Source of the DNA: Azolla caroliniana
Taxonomy: Eukaryota; Polypodiophyta
DNA: 64,000 bases
Assembly: GCA_043228905.1 (NCBI GenBank)
Contig: JBHGNT010000016.1
Coordinates: forward strand, 12,090,001 to 12,154,000
Direction: 5' to 3'
Part shown: one piece after another, positions 8,733 to 22,832 of the stretch
How positions within the stretch are numbered: position 1 is the first letter of the stretch
How the letters are laid out: the number at the start of each line of letters is the position of its first letter
Notes under the pieces: generated by a model
The model's database searches: none
Seen by the model: only the letters and a program-made list of their open reading frames with translations
What the model was told of the DNA's origin: nothing
Translations under genes and position numbers: made by a program

Positions 8733-11700
8733 CTAGGATTTGTTGTGTGCATGTGACAATGGACCTCTGAAAAAATCGGTAATGGTTGATTTCTTTGCCA
8801 GACGAGGTCGTTTCAATCCCAAGGCAATACACAGCTCTTGCTGAATCTCTTCAGGGAGCTCAGAGAGCACCCTTGCATCTATCCCCCCTTTCCTGTAGCT
8901 CCACAACATCTCATTGAAGGGATCTGAGCTGATACCTGAAGAAATGGTTTCCTGAGTATTCCACAAATCTTTGAGCCTTGAGAATCCCATCATCTCTTTC
9001 TGTTGTCGTAAATGAGATCTTTTTGCCTTTGGAAAAGATGAGTTTTCCCTTTCCACATTTTCTGCTCCAGGGAAATGATGTGTCTTTTTCTGTTGAGCAT
9101 CATAAATATCATTATGAATACCTGAGGTACAAATATCTCCCATCGAATGGTGTATGGGAGATACATGACAATTTTTCTTCTCGTTTGATGTATCCATTTC
9201 ATCAGATAACCTTCGAATCGATTGGGACTCTCTCTGCCTAGCATTTCCAGAGAGGTTGTCTACTCCAGAATCAGCTTCATTTTTGTTTTCTTCTACAACG
9301 AGTTCACGTTCATCAATATGAGAGACTTCTGGTGATGAACGCTGGACAATGGTAGGAAATTGTATTTTGTTAGTTGGATCCATTTTGTCTGTGACTGAAA
9401 TGTTTGTTGGACTAGGTGGAAGCTGGAGTTCATGGTGTCTAGCATTTGAAAAATCGTAGGTAGCAGAAGTCTGGTCTCTTATTGTTTCAACAATATCATC
9501 AGTGGACATTTTTTCTTTCATATTCCTAATTTGTCCATCACTCTGTTCCCTCTGACATGTATCGATGCCTGCATACAATGAAAAATATGTGAAAAGATAA
9601 TTTACTACCCTATTATATAACAGAAGAAGAGAGCCAAGAGACTCTTATCATAGAATCAGAACTATCTTCATCACTAGACAAGATATCATATAGTTCAACA
9701 GTAGCTCCAGTTGAGGATTTTGTCAAGTTTGTCCTTATATTGTGCTGGAAATTTTGAGCGATGTTTTTAATTCATCTAAGTCAGGATCATTAGCAGGTTG
9801 CAAACCTTTACCCCTGGTTTCATAATCAGGAGCAGGGATTCCACAATGCTGCACGAAACTGAACAAATTCGAAGATGGTGGAGAAGAGGGATCCGAGTAA
9901 CTTAATGGTGAAACAGCAGAGGAGAAAAAGCGTGTTATAGGATTCATAACCTATCAAAATTAAACACAGTTTTAATATCTGAAGCATACTTCAGACAACT
10001 GGATTCAATATAACTTACAGATGGTGCTGCCGAAATGTTAGATGCTCCAATAAATAATGCAGTGATGACCCAAGCACCAGACATATTGCTACTTATTTCT
10101 TGGGTGAAGGCGGTGGAAGGCACCACATATGCATTCAATGCACGTTCAAAAAGCTTGAACGCATCTTCAGCCAATTTCTCCTTCCCATAGCGCAATACGC
10201 ATGATCTTGAAGGAAATTTCCTATCAGAGTTTACCTTAATCACCAAAAAAATAAGATATCCTGACTCTCCATGGTTTCATACTATTATACATGCACACAA
10301 GCACTGCAATATACACATGTGATAATATTATTGATTTCTTGTTATGGTAAGTACCGCATCAAGGATTGATCTTTGTTGCTGAATTCTGTTGCTCTATGAG
10401 CACTATCCTAGAATGTTCTCATTCCCACATGCTTGAAAAAGATGTATACTACAAGAAATCTGACTATGAGAACAAATGTATCTGTCCACAGTAGATCCTG
10501 ATGTAATTTTGGATGTGACATGTAGTAAATGGGACAGAAAATATTGCTTTCCTGCTGAATGTGTTGCTCATACCTCCTCTTCAATGACATTGCAAATATG
10601 CTAGGACTATCAGCGTCTCTAAGTTGCTAAACTTTCTCAAGCTGCCTCCATAAAATCACATATTATGACAGATGGAGTATGAGGACGCCCTTTAGGGCAA
10701 GAAGACCACATCTAAGAGACTCTGGTGAGGCACCTCAGATTATACGGTATCTCCCCAAAAGAAAGTTCCAGAAAATAAACCCTATGACAGTATATGAGAA
10801 GCAGTAGCATGGGGATTCTCTTTAGGTATCACACATTTGTTATTATTTCATCTTCGCAACGATTAACTCTTGAGCCGTATGGCACTGGTGATGTGAGTAT
10901 GATAGTATGACGTGGAAGACAAATCAAGGTCAGCAATTCACCGATCATCACAATTTCCCATGACCTAAAACAAGCTAGGAGAGAACTTTGAAGGGAGTAA
11001 TGCCTCCATGAAGTAAAGGGTTGTCAAGCTGAATTCCCCTAACTAGCCTACCTCTATATCTATTGCCGAAGTCAACAAGATCTAGTAGCCACAGAACCTC
11101 GGAAACCATGGGTGGACATTACATGGGTCCCCATCCCTTCGTAAGTCAACCTGGCATACAAGGGATCAAGGACACATGGATAGGGTGTTGGCCATCCAGT
11201 AGGTGGTGTGTACACAGATTGTTGGTTGATTGACCAATTTATATGACTTTAAAGCCAAACAGCCAGAGGCGACCTGCCAAACAACTATAAATATCCGCCA
11301 ATGTAATAGAGGATATATAATTTTGTATAGGGCACTATCTTGTATAAATTATCAACTGTAATACACTAAACAAAGCAGATTTTCTGTTCGGTTCTATTCT
11401 GCTGTACCATTTTTCTTCTTTGTCTAATTTAGTGTGTAGAGTTTCAAGTGGCAAATTGCCATTTGTGATCTAAACAATTGGATGTAATGTGTAAATACAC
11501 TCAGTGTGGATCTTCATAGGTGATAAGGTAATATGTCTGATACACTTGTAGTTGGTTCCCCTACCACATAGGACTTGGAGTAATCCAACTCAACGTATGT
11601 TGAGACCATCAAGGAAGGCTGAGATAAGAGGCCTGAGTTGTCTACCAAATCAGACATCGTTCAGGAGGAAAAACCCCTGCACATTCAATTCCACTATCAA

Positions 11701-14700
11701 CAAACCCCTCCCTTTTCACTCACATGGGATTAATGGATTTCACAAACTGCATCTTTGACAATATGATGGCTTATTGTTGTATTAATCGGGATTACTCATA
11801 AAATAAAGCTTTTGGCAAGGCCTACCTCAAACATACAACTTCCGTGTTAAGCATTAGCTGGCTTTACCAAATATGCTAACTCATCATGTCCAGGAGGCAA
11901 AAGTCGTGGCTTCATGCCAACCATTTGCATTCGTCCTTGGTAAGACCCATGGTGGTAGACTGGTTGCTAATATGGTCATATCGATGATGCAGCACTCTGA
12001 ATCAGTGCTGGTCACTGGCACGAGATCAGTGGCTAAGATCAGAAGGATGGTCGCCTCCAGGAAGGCCTTCATTGCCTTCCATGCATTGCTTCCCTGACTC
12101 AAGTCAGGAAAGGTAATCAGCCACCGCATGTTGGATGCTGGGCATGTGTAAGATGGCAAATTCGAACCCTTGGAGAATGAGCATCCAATGGTAGTGCTTA
12201 CCTACAAGCACTGCTTTGGAAGAGGTAAAGAAGGACAAAGGGGTTGTCGTGAAACATGAATTTCAGGCCCAACAAGTGGTGACCGAGCTTGATCGCACAA
12301 AAAAACATGCCAAGCACTTCTCACTCAGTAGCGGTGCTCTTTTCTACTTACGAGACACCAGCTTGCATAGAATACCAACCAGTACTGCTTTGGCTTGTCC
12401 AGCTGCATGAATATGCTGCCGATGGTGAGGTACAGGTCATAGACAAAGACATGGAACTTTCAATTCCAATCAGGGAGTTGTACACCCAGGGCATGTGATG
12501 GGAGGATTTTGAGGGCTTAGAAGCCTGTTCTTCCATGTTGGGCTATGAGAATGGGTTCAATGAACCATAGCATGTAGGAGTGTCAAGACATTCATGAGGT
12601 ACCAGAGCATCTGGCTATGCCAGTGTATTTGCCCCAGGAAGCAAGCAAAGATCGAGCAATTGTGGGTTCTGGGCATTGACAATGGCCTTGGCTTTTCTTG
12701 GTCGAGGACTATACCAAACATTGGGTAAGGTGTTGCAAATGTTCCTGCATCCTATCATGAACCATGACATCATCGAGGAAGACTTGCATAAACAGAAGGA
12801 TAAAGGGCTTGAAGATTTCATCTATAATCCATTGAAAGGGTAGCTGGTGATGTGGGTATGATAGCCTGGGGTGGAAGTAATCTCAATATCAGCAATTCAC
12901 TGATCGTTACAATTTGCTTTGAGCTGGAACAAGTTAGAACAGAGAGCTTGGAGGGAATAATGCCTCTATATAGGAAAGAATTGTTAGATTGGGTTTCCCC
13001 CATTAACGTCAACAAGATCTAGTAAGTGTTTATCAGCATGCAAACAATGACAACTGTATCTGTACATAAATCCCGTTGCTGAATCAAAACAGATGTTTGC
13101 TTACATGATTTATCCCTGCATGCAGTGACAAAAGGTGGGCAATGCGATGATTCTGCTGGTAATCTAGATCCAGTCGTTCCTGCAACTCTGCTGCTAGCTC
13201 TTGTATCCACTGCTGCACCTGTACAGACACATAGCCCACCTTTGAGATGAATAACTACTCAAAAACATGTACATACAAAAGAAGAAAGAAATATATGTTA
13301 ATGTCTTTTAAGAGGACAAAATGGCCTATAAGACCAAAGAAAAAATTAAAATGCTGTCTCGTCTTTGAGAACAGCAAAACCAAAATAAGTGTAACTACAT
13401 AAAAAAAGTAAATAGAAATAAAAGTGACTAACAGATCCTGTGATGTATACATATGAGGTTCCCACGTCAAATAGATTGTAATTTTTTTCTTCGAAAAATC
13501 CCTAGCATATGTCCATGAAAAAGGGAGAGATCTCCGAAGCAAGGGAAGTCTTACTGGAAGCAATGACAAGAAAAAAATCATCAATGACATTTACTCTTAT
13601 CAATCAGCAGTTGATAGCAGGGGAAAAGTGAATACCCTTAAATGCCTCATTACGCAAGAAGTTTGAATTTCTATTCTATGTTCTATGGTCTGATAATACC
13701 ACAAAATGTTACAAATTTCCACCATTATCTCCTCTCTTGTCATACTTGTTCTAATTCTTTTCCGTTTAAAGAAACAAGGCTCACATTGCCTGCAAGGAAA
13801 TCCATCAGAATCAGCAAACAGCTCAACCCCCTGCCCCTTTCTATTCTTAGCCTTAAACCTAGTTTAGACTCTACTAGTTGATAAAAAATTGCACACTTAT
13901 GCGGTGCAACCTAATTAGACTAGATAAATCTAACCTTTTACTTCTCCGAAGCTAAGCTATACATTTAGGCATGTCGCATACATCCAAGGTACCCCTGTTC
14001 TCTTCATTAGCTTCTATTGATAATTTTGCAGATGAGATTTCTAGATAAAAAAGGCATATTACAACAGGTCAAAAACTCTAGATGATATGTTAAATGACCT
14101 GTAAAATGGGAAAGCATAACTTACATCTTCTACGCTCTTCAATGCTTTTGGACCAGGGAATGTTTTGCCACAACTGTGACTTTTCGGTAGGGTTCGAGCT
14201 TTCACTTCATCACCACTCATACCTCTGGCTACATTCCATAACCAAGTGCTGCACAACACCACAATTTATTAGACATCTGGACTGTCGTATTCTAAATCAG
14301 CATGCAATTATGTAAAACGGTTCGTGACACAAAACGCAAATATAGATGGTGAAATCTATTTAGAGATTTCTCATATTGCATTTAGACTTTATTTCCCTGC
14401 TTGCAACATCAGATCATTATGCACTTATTTAAATTCATGATGGAAACTCTCAACTATTGTAAATTGCTACAAACAGTATTTAAGATGTGATACATGATCC
14501 ACAGGTCAGAAGAATGTTGGATGGAAAATATATTACCCACTGTTAAGACCATAAAGATCTTGTAGCCTTGATTTGGAGAATCGCAACAGATCTCCGACAA
14601 ATGAAACTTGTAAATCAGATTTCAAGGAATCTCCGAGCTTTCCACCTAATTGTTTCCTGCAGTAAGAATACACATTGCACTAAAATTCCAACATGTAGTT

Positions 14701-17700
14701 TAGTTACTTACAAATCATATGTACAAATACATCTTCTTGATTGGCAATGTTGCAAGTAATTTGGGTACTGCTGTTGAAGGCACGATGGTTTGTTGTGCAG
14801 GTTTATGCATTCCACTGGCAAGCTTGGCAATCATCTAAAAACAACAGATAAAGCACACAATTATGACAAAGTATTTTACCTAGAATAAAAATGCATGAAG
14901 ATTGTCATGAGGCTAACGGGATTTAATGGATGAATATACTTTTCAGTATAAAATTCATAATAATATGGAAAATTGAACTACCTTGTTGTGAGCAATCCCT
15001 GCTGAGCATGTAAAACCTGTTTCAGCCAAAACAGCCATTCGAAGCTCAGCTATCACAACAGCTCCACATGCCAGCAAGTGATCTTTAATGTCTGCATTAT
15101 CACTCAACAGCCATTTTTTGACGATATCTCTATGCTCCTCAGAACCCTTGCAAAAACAGGGATAGTCCTTAGATCAAATGTAATGGTTAACAGGAAATAA
15201 ATACATAACAAAAGAATAAGCAGATGCTTAACACAAGAAAGAAAGGCCACGGTGTAGGTGTTTCATCCCCCAACAACTAAGAACACTATTATGCTCGACA
15301 ATGTCTGCATATAGACTACAGGAGTTACTAGATTTTAGAAAGTGGTTTATGTAATGCATTCTGGATATACTTAACATTGTTATCCTGTAATTCATTCACA
15401 GAATATAGGTTCAATGAAACTCATTGAACTAACCAAGATGCATACCTCGGAGTATCCAAGTATATAGGACTTAAGAACTTCTTCTGAGAATGGTTCCTTT
15501 AATTGCAACATTGATGCTTCCTCTGTGATGTCCAAATAGACCTCGTCAATTGACGCTCTTTCACATGTTCCTTTCCGAGAAAGGATAGATACAACCTTCA
15601 AAACAGACTGATGTTTTTTAAAACTAGAAACATCCCACACATAAAAGATATGAATGGTCCAGATTTAATATTTAACCATGGCCAGCACCTCTGAGCCTGC
15701 TTCTCGATATTGTGTAAGATCCGCTTTTCCATGAGCTACGGGGACTTGAATCAGCTCTATTTCTGGGCAGAACTTCTTTGCATCATCTCCTCGCATGTTC
15801 CTTTCAGTGAAAAAGAGAATGAGTTTAAACACAAAAAGATGTAAATAGTCAGGAAACATGCTTAAACATTTTCTTCACAGATAAAATCATTAATACACAT
15901 CAAATGTTGTATATATAAATATGGCAATGTGCATAAATAGCAATATATTATTGAACAGGAAGTGAATGAACGCTAAATAGAGATAGATCCATCAGGCTCC
16001 CAGTGTGGATAGCTTTGTTTCCCCACAATGATCATTCGATGGATATGATTAAAATCTAGATCATCACAGATATAGACAAATGCTTGAGAATCTGATTGAC
16101 CTATAGAGAGCATCTTCTAAAGTGATCCTCACAGATATTAGGATCCTGTAAAGTGGCCAACAGAAGGATGTATCTATTTTCATGCAATGTATATGCATAT
16201 TGACATTAAACACAACTAAGCATATGGTAGTGAAGAATTTACATATATATCTAAGAACTTAAGATCCTAAATTTAGACAGACTGAAACATTTTTCTTCAA
16301 AAAGTTTCCAAAATGGGCTGCTCCGAGATGAAGATATATCCAAAACGAGGGAAGCACCTTCACTGCTAGGTGATAATGACCTTTATTTTTGGGTGATAAG
16401 GATGGTGAGCCCACAATCCAAATGGCAGTGGCCTACGTGCACGATAACCAGTATTATTTGATATTTGTAACCTCTTTCAAGTGTCTTGGTCAAGAATCAA
16501 CTTACACAGTCCTTGAATGACTTGTAGCATGAGAAAGAGTGATGTGGCTAAAGAAAGTTGTAATTGTCCTTTGTTGATGGCTTGTGGTTGTATTCTTGCT
16601 CTTCAATAACTTCCATCTATATCTCTTGACCTCTAGTAATAATTTGCTGATCTGTTGCCAAGACAATAGGTGTACTAGAGAGAGTGAAATATGCTGTCTC
16701 AAATAGAAGGGATAGGGATCCCATCAAGTAATCAATTGTCCTTGCACCTCCCATGGGGTTCCAAAATGTCAAAGCATCTGATCTTGACCATTGTGACAAA
16801 CCATAGTATATGTTAGAGATTATTTCTAATGCAAGCATTAGAGAAGGAAATATAAGATAGACAAGAAAAAGAGAGAAGGAAGGGTGCTGGTCCACCCAAC
16901 CACCCCTGTACGAAGGGATCAAGACATCACTTTTGGCCAACTTCCTTTACCAAGAATTCTCCTCACATTGTCTTGCTTGTGTCAAACAAACTTGTTTGGT
17001 CATCCCTACTATTTGCATTGAAGTCCCATAACAATATAGTATCTCTCATACTAGTGTATCTTATGATATCAAATAACTCTCTACACGAGTAGAGAAGTGG
17101 AAAGTAGCAAATTGCAGCATATAACTCTCTACAATCCCCCCTTGAATTCATATGCACATAATGTGCATCTAAATCCTTATGCACAACACATACTCTATCG
17201 TGAAGCTCTTCTTTGTATAGCACCACTCCACTGGAGTCTCTAGTGCTTCCTAGGATGCATACTTGGGGACGGCATGCCGACTCTATCTAAACCCAATAAC
17301 TTGAGGAGTTTATTGCTAGTGCCTTGATGGGTCTCTTTGTACACAACATCTGTTTTCATGAAGGTATTTTCAAAATACCAGGTATCTATCCTTGAAGAGC
17401 CATTGCAATTCCATATAGTCATGCATAAAGTCTCATAGGGCATAATTTTTCATGCAACTCTCTTCTCTGTAATAATGACCCTGCCATCTCTATAGGCAGC
17501 CCATTTTCCATAATTTCTTGCGGCAATCACTTGCAGCATGTTTTCTCTGCAGTGTGCCACTTGAGATGATGTGAGAACTTCGTCTAAATGAACTTTGTCA
17601 CTCTTGGGTGTCCTTATCTTGGATTGAAAAGCTCCTTGTCCATATCTGTGAGTCAGATGATTAAAGCCTTAGGTCTAGAATCATCTCTACTCATATTCTA

Positions 17701-19907
17701 TCCTGAAACAATGGGTATATTATATGCCCCAATCCATATTCTGAGATTTCGAACTTCTTCTGGGCTTCATTTTTCAGCCCATCCAACAACTTGTAAGTTG
17801 AGGGTTTTGGTCAGTGAGCTTGCACCTTGAGTTCCTTAAAAATGTAGACGAATCTACTTGAAGAAGGCTGATGTAAACATCAAGAAAATCGACAATGTGC
17901 AGGCTCATATATGGAACGTATGAATATGTTAGTGGGAGCTAGCGGAAAGTTTCTAGCAATAAGCTACATATGGAACCCAGTGTACAGCTCATGATACAGT
18001 TGACACTAATTTATCCTCCATAGAAAGAATTTCAACGATCTTGACTCTAGAACCATCAATCTATCTCATTACAAAACTTGTCACTTGATTGCAAAAGTGA
18101 TAATGTTTAGACCTAACTCAAATACGTGTCTTGTCAATTGAGTGCAAAAGTGGGCAGTGTAATCAGGAGGAATACCATAACCGTTGTTATATCCAAAAAC
18201 TATTATCAAGAATTTAGTGAATATTCTTGTTTCTAACTCATCTCTCACAAAGAAAACTCCAATACAAACAGATCAAAACTGAAGAAGCTGATAAAGATTT
18301 TGAACCGTGTTACTCCATAATGGCGAGCTTCATAACCCACAGCTATCAGGCCCCCACCCTTCCATGGGTTATACTGAACCACTCCAGTAGGCTTGCCTTG
18401 GAGCTCAGGACGTTTTCTTTGCTCCACTGTAAAACAGGGAAAATATACATGCAATGAATATGCAGTCGATTCTCATAATAAATATTGATAATGATGGTGT
18501 GTTGGTGTTGGTTGCATGCAAAATAGATATCCCATGAAAAAAGACTTTTGACTTTCAACATTGCATGTTAACTACGCCGTTTACTTAATGATTTGATGCT
18601 ATCAATAGAAAAATATGTTCGAGGCTATGTTCATTTTAAATGCATCTTGATTGAGATTATTGAATTCGTCAAATGTGTCATGTCTGTAACTTTTTATTTT
18701 ACTACAAATGCCCATTTGAAATGAAATTGCTTTTTGTATGCCCATTAGACATGAGCCCTAGTTTCAAATAAGATTTGTGATACAATCATGGAAGGAGAAA
18801 AGAATGAGAAGATGCACCCTGCAATAAACAGGAATATCACTAGGTGGTGTTAATTAAGCTCTTCTTGTATGACAATTACTTAATAATTACTTACTTTATT
18901 TATTGCTTTTATTCGAGTTTATGTGTTACAAGATCCCTCAGAACTCTTTCAACATGCCCGAATTTAAGGAATTCCTGCATAATCCTTCAGCTTTTCTTCC
19001 TTGTGTGATGTGAATGTTTGTAGCATGGGTAAACTAAGCACTGAGTGCAAAATCAACATAGACACCATCTACTATATGCCAAGTTGAATTGTAAAAGAGC
19101 AAACAATCCTAAATGTCTATGTACAAGAGGCTTGAGAGAATGAACGACTTTTTAATCATGGTTCAAAGAGACCAAAAATGTTTTAATTCTCTGGCTTGGC
19201 TGGCTACACACTCTATTGTTTCAGTCACATAGAGCTCTCTTCCCTTCACTTTTGTGCATATGAATCAGATCTTTGGATATGTCATAGCATCAGGCACAAA
19301 CATACAGCCTCTGGTTTTTATATGAGCTTCATACAGGAAAAATACAGAGTTTATTTTCCTACAAAACATCAAAAACATGCTACAGTTTCGTGGCCCCTAC
19401 TTCTTTGCAATGAAGTCACCTGTGTTCTTCTTGATTAATTTCCCTATTTCTTTACAACAAAATAGCCAGCGAAATCTTACAAGTCTGTGCATCATTTTTT
19501 AATCAAATTCTCTCCTTTCCAACGCATAATGGCAAATCAACTTTTATAAACTTGTACATCATTTCTCACTCCATTTCCCTACTTCTTTGCAGAACATAGC
19601 CAGTGAAATCTTACAATCCTGTGCATCATTTTCGGATCAATTCCCGTCTCTTTACAGCACATTGTGAGTGAATTCCTGCTATGTGCATTTTGATCAAAAT
19701 ATTTGTTACTTCTTTAGAATACACAGAATCAGGAAAACAGAAGAGTCTCTGCAGCATATTTCTAGCGATGGAAACCTCGAGAAATTGACGATGTGTGCGG
19801 ATGGATGCGGAGGTTCGCTGTATGATTGGATGAGCTTAGATTGTACCTTGGACATAAAAGCAATCGAGATCAACGTGAGCGATGACTCTCTGTCGCGGCA
19901 CAGGCAT
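8733..19907 (-). CDS. POLH: DNA polymerase eta (Y-family translesion polymerase), 12 exons
   Basis: Copies DNA past UV photoproducts at stalled forks. Exons (minus strand, 5' to 3'): 19847-19907, 18306-18426, 15677-15800, 15446-15595, 14982-15146, 14731-14834, 14537-14656, 14125-14248, 13105-13218, 10019-10234, 9812-9950, 8733-9568. All have GT-AG borders, consistent phases and no internal stop, giving 757 codons. Catalytic core: VDLDCFYVQ (metal-binding Asp13), GGGLIAVGYEARHYG, MRGDDAKKFCP, SIDEVYLD (Asp119, Glu120), FTCSAGIAHNK, then little-finger residues up to about 433. The C-terminus has a ubiquitin-binding-like LSELPEEIQQEL and a terminal PIP-box-like STITDFF. It aligns throughout with plant Pol eta from memory. 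The first ATG follows an in-frame TGA. Introns of 2.4-2.9 kb hold transposon relics. Splice sites are predicted, not observed; the exon 11/12 junction is least certain. Confidence 0.93.
10889..13014 (-). mobile_element. Degenerate Ty3/gypsy element in POLH intron 9
   Basis: Minus-strand peptides show a gypsy reverse transcriptase end (MQVFLDDVMVHD near 12780, preceded by IIDEIFKPF) and RNase H (GSIFMQLDKPKQYW near 12390), broken by stops. Diverged direct repeats of about 170-190 bp at 10889-11077 and 12848-13014 share the blocks CTGGTGATGTG, GTATGATAG, CAGCAATTCAC and TAATGCCTC, and look like short LTRs (minus-strand start TGTTGAC). The right-hand repeat directly abuts RT, so gag and protease were lost. 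It lies in the same orientation as the host gene. Confidence 0.6.
16500..17830 (-). pseudogene. LINE endonuclease-domain relic in POLH intron 2
   Basis: Minus-strand peptides read as an APE-type LINE endonuclease: TIWNCNG near 17410, VVYKETHQG near 17345, LYKEELHDRVCVVHKDLDA near 17200, ILLWDFNANSRDD near 17020, and WSRSDALTFWNPMGGARTID near 16760. Frames shift several times. Further decayed sequence of the same polarity runs to about 17830. It is probably the same LINE lineage as 5785-7330, but the two fragments cover different parts of ORF2, so that is an inference. Confidence 0.75.
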
Positions 19908-22832
19908 CTCTCTGTCGCGGTCGCTGTCACTGTCACTGTCACTGTCACTGTGTCTGATTCTCCTTCACGACCATTCTCTCTCGGTTTCAAATTCTACAGT
20001 AGGAGATGTGGTTGGTGTTCTTCAAAATTCAAATGTGGTGGTGTGGGAACATTTTTTTCAGTTGTCAGAGTAGTAATAAGTTATAACTTTAGAGTTATAG
20101 ACAATGTGGAACACTTTGTTTGTCAATAACATCCCTTTCACATTCTATGACATGGTCGGCGGTCGCGATTGTTTGCTCCGTCCCATGATCCATCCCATCA
20201 TCTGATGATTTGGGCCTAATGTTTCTTTCGGTGCCAAGGACATGTTTTTCCAAAACTACGCTTTTTGGCGACATTCATATATGATGCAGTGTTATTGTTT
20301 TCAATTCTTGGCACGTGGAGTGGTTTATGTAAAGACCTTAAGAATAGTTCTCTCGAGGATCACATGTATCCATAATGGAGATAAGTACACGGTGTGTGTT
20401 TTGTATGTATGTGTGAAAGAAGAGACTGTGTGTTGCAGACAACATACAATGTATGCCAAAGACAATGTATATTAGAATAATTGCAAGTGATCATATAATG
20501 ATAAAGAACCAGCTATATAATCAAGTAAAAATCATCGGGAATCAACACTATATCAAGTAGAAATCAACATAAGATAGAAGAATTGGTGCTTGACTTATAT
20601 AGAACATAAATGTAAGTACACATAGAAGTCATGATCTATCTACTAATGAATGGGAAAGTGTGGGATATCTAAAATATCCACTTCACTAATGCAAAGGAAC
20701 CTCCCATTCATTAAGACAACGGTTGCATTGAGTACCCCAAGTGAGTTTGTGTTCACACACAATGTGTGGTTTTGAGTTTGACATTTGAACCATTTATATT
20801 TTTCTATAAGTAAGATGCTTTACATTTGAACCATCTATCTATATCCCCTTTTTTATGCTTCTAAGCATTCGGTTTTTTATAGCCTTTGTAGGGCCTATTA
20901 CGGTACTTGGTTCCCTTTATTCGTTTTAGATGGTGCTTGGCTCTCTCTACTCTTTTCACACCTTGTCCCACATGTCCCATTGGGTAACACACGAATGATA
21001 ATGCAAGTTTCCTTCTTTCCATATCTATAATTCGGTTATTGGGGCATAAATGGCTGTATACCAAAATGTGAGATCATGCACATCTATTCAAGTCCATGCA
21101 TAGACACTCAACATGTAAGCAGAAAAATACAAATTAGGCAATGCATGCAAAAACATATTTAATTTGATTGTCATTTGTCATGAACAATGCTGGAATATAG
21201 ATGTTCTCTTACATTTCTTTTTCCTTAGTTAAATAACTTTTACTCTCTTGTATGAAACTATCTTATCGTCCAACTTTTAGTGTAAAATTCCAAAATGTTG
21301 ACATTGATCAATCATCATCAAGCAAATGTATCTTTCCCAGATTCTTTCCTAGCAAGCATCATCAACTTGAGATAATAAGATTCTTCTTAGACAAACAACC
21401 AACAACAATCTGGAAGCGATGTTTTATGATACCATCATAAATTGTCAGTGAAATATTATAGCCGTTTATGATGTGGATGTTATATAAAATGATCAATTAT
21501 CAATTAATGACCATTATCCTTCTCCTTGCACAGATGAAATGAGTTCGTGATCAACAATGTTGTTCATTGAGAGGAGAGAACACCACCAAAGTATGTGACA
21601 CTGATCAGTTCAATTTCTTGGAAATCAGAGCTTGTCTTTGTTGCATAAAACCAGAAATATTTTCTCCCTTTGTTGGAAGTAGTCACAAAAGGTAACAAAG
21701 CCATCATCAACCCTTGGCAAGGCATTACAAATAGGTGTTCCTCATTGACCAATGAATAGAGGTAAATGTTTGTCTTTTAGGCAGCCAAAATCATGGAGCA
21801 TGGAGACCATCACACCATTAATACCATGTTTCTTGACATAGAGCACCATTACCCTCTTTGTTCAACATCGGACAACAAAACCCTAAAACATGGAGGCCAT
21901 AGCAAATGGATGGATGGGAACCATTGGATTAAAGATGGGCATAATGAAAGTAGAATAGAGATAAAATGGATTTAGACCATGGTATTGAACTGTGGGCATT
22001 TAGGAGGTGATCAGAATTGACACCACTAGAAACATTCCAAAATAATAAATCAAAAGTGATGGTGAGGCAAATGATCATATTGAGCGAATAGATGAATGCA
22101 TATGATTTCAAGCCTTGGGGGCTTTGATGGAGCTGAACAATGAGTTAATCCACAAGCTTCACTTAAAGGGCATGCCAATGTCAACCATTATTCTCCAAAA
22201 GTGAGAAATGAGATTATCTGAAATGTAAATTGAATTCAAGATTGATTTCACTTACGAGTCAGCCAAGATCTAGATGGCACTAACGAAACACAATCCTGAA
22301 ATAAACTTAAGGGGGAAAGAGGGCCTTATAATACGTTAGCAATACATTATGGAACCCAAAAGCATGTCAAGCCTATAAAATCCAAAGCATCTCAAAATAG
22401 CTCCATTCATGGTCTTAAAGTGAAAATAAAGAACATGTAAATTTACAACACTTGCCAATATATTAACAGTACATGTAAAGCATGACAGCATTTCAAGAGT
22501 TGAGATCATGTTGAAGAACCTAATGTTGAATTCACAAAGAAACCACTGTCTGTAAATCACACAAAACCACATGCACAACTTGTTGAACGAGTAGATCAGC
22601 TTTGAACGGCTGAATGATTCTTGTAAACAACCCTATCTCTAAAAGGGAGGTCAGCCAATGTCAAATTCGACTAGTGTATGTGCTGCTCCAACTTATTTAA
22701 TGTGAATAAATAATGGCAGAAGGACCTACTGTCTCAATCAAAGCAGAAGTTTCGTTGTCAAGTATGAAGATTCTCATTGAAAACTTGCCCAATGTTCTTT
22801 GGTACAAAATTAGTGAATAGAAATTCCCAGTT
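19908..22832. other. Intergenic region between POLH and the shikimate gene
   Basis: About 2.9 kb with no recognisable gene. It must contain the POLH promoter and 5' UTR (adjacent to 19907) and the 3' UTR of the shikimate gene (adjacent to 22833). A small frame at 20861-21064 has no known match. Confidence 0.5.
19924..19952. repeat. (TGTCAC)n microsatellite in POLH 5' leader
   Basis: About five tandem TGTCAC units 17 nt upstream of the POLH start codon. On the transcribed strand this reads (GTGACA)n. Confidence 0.8.

Noticed and set aside
19668-20129. 153-codon plus-strand frame over POLH exon 1
   Set aside because: Opposite strand of the verified polymerase exon and its TGTCAC repeat, which creates open frames by itself.
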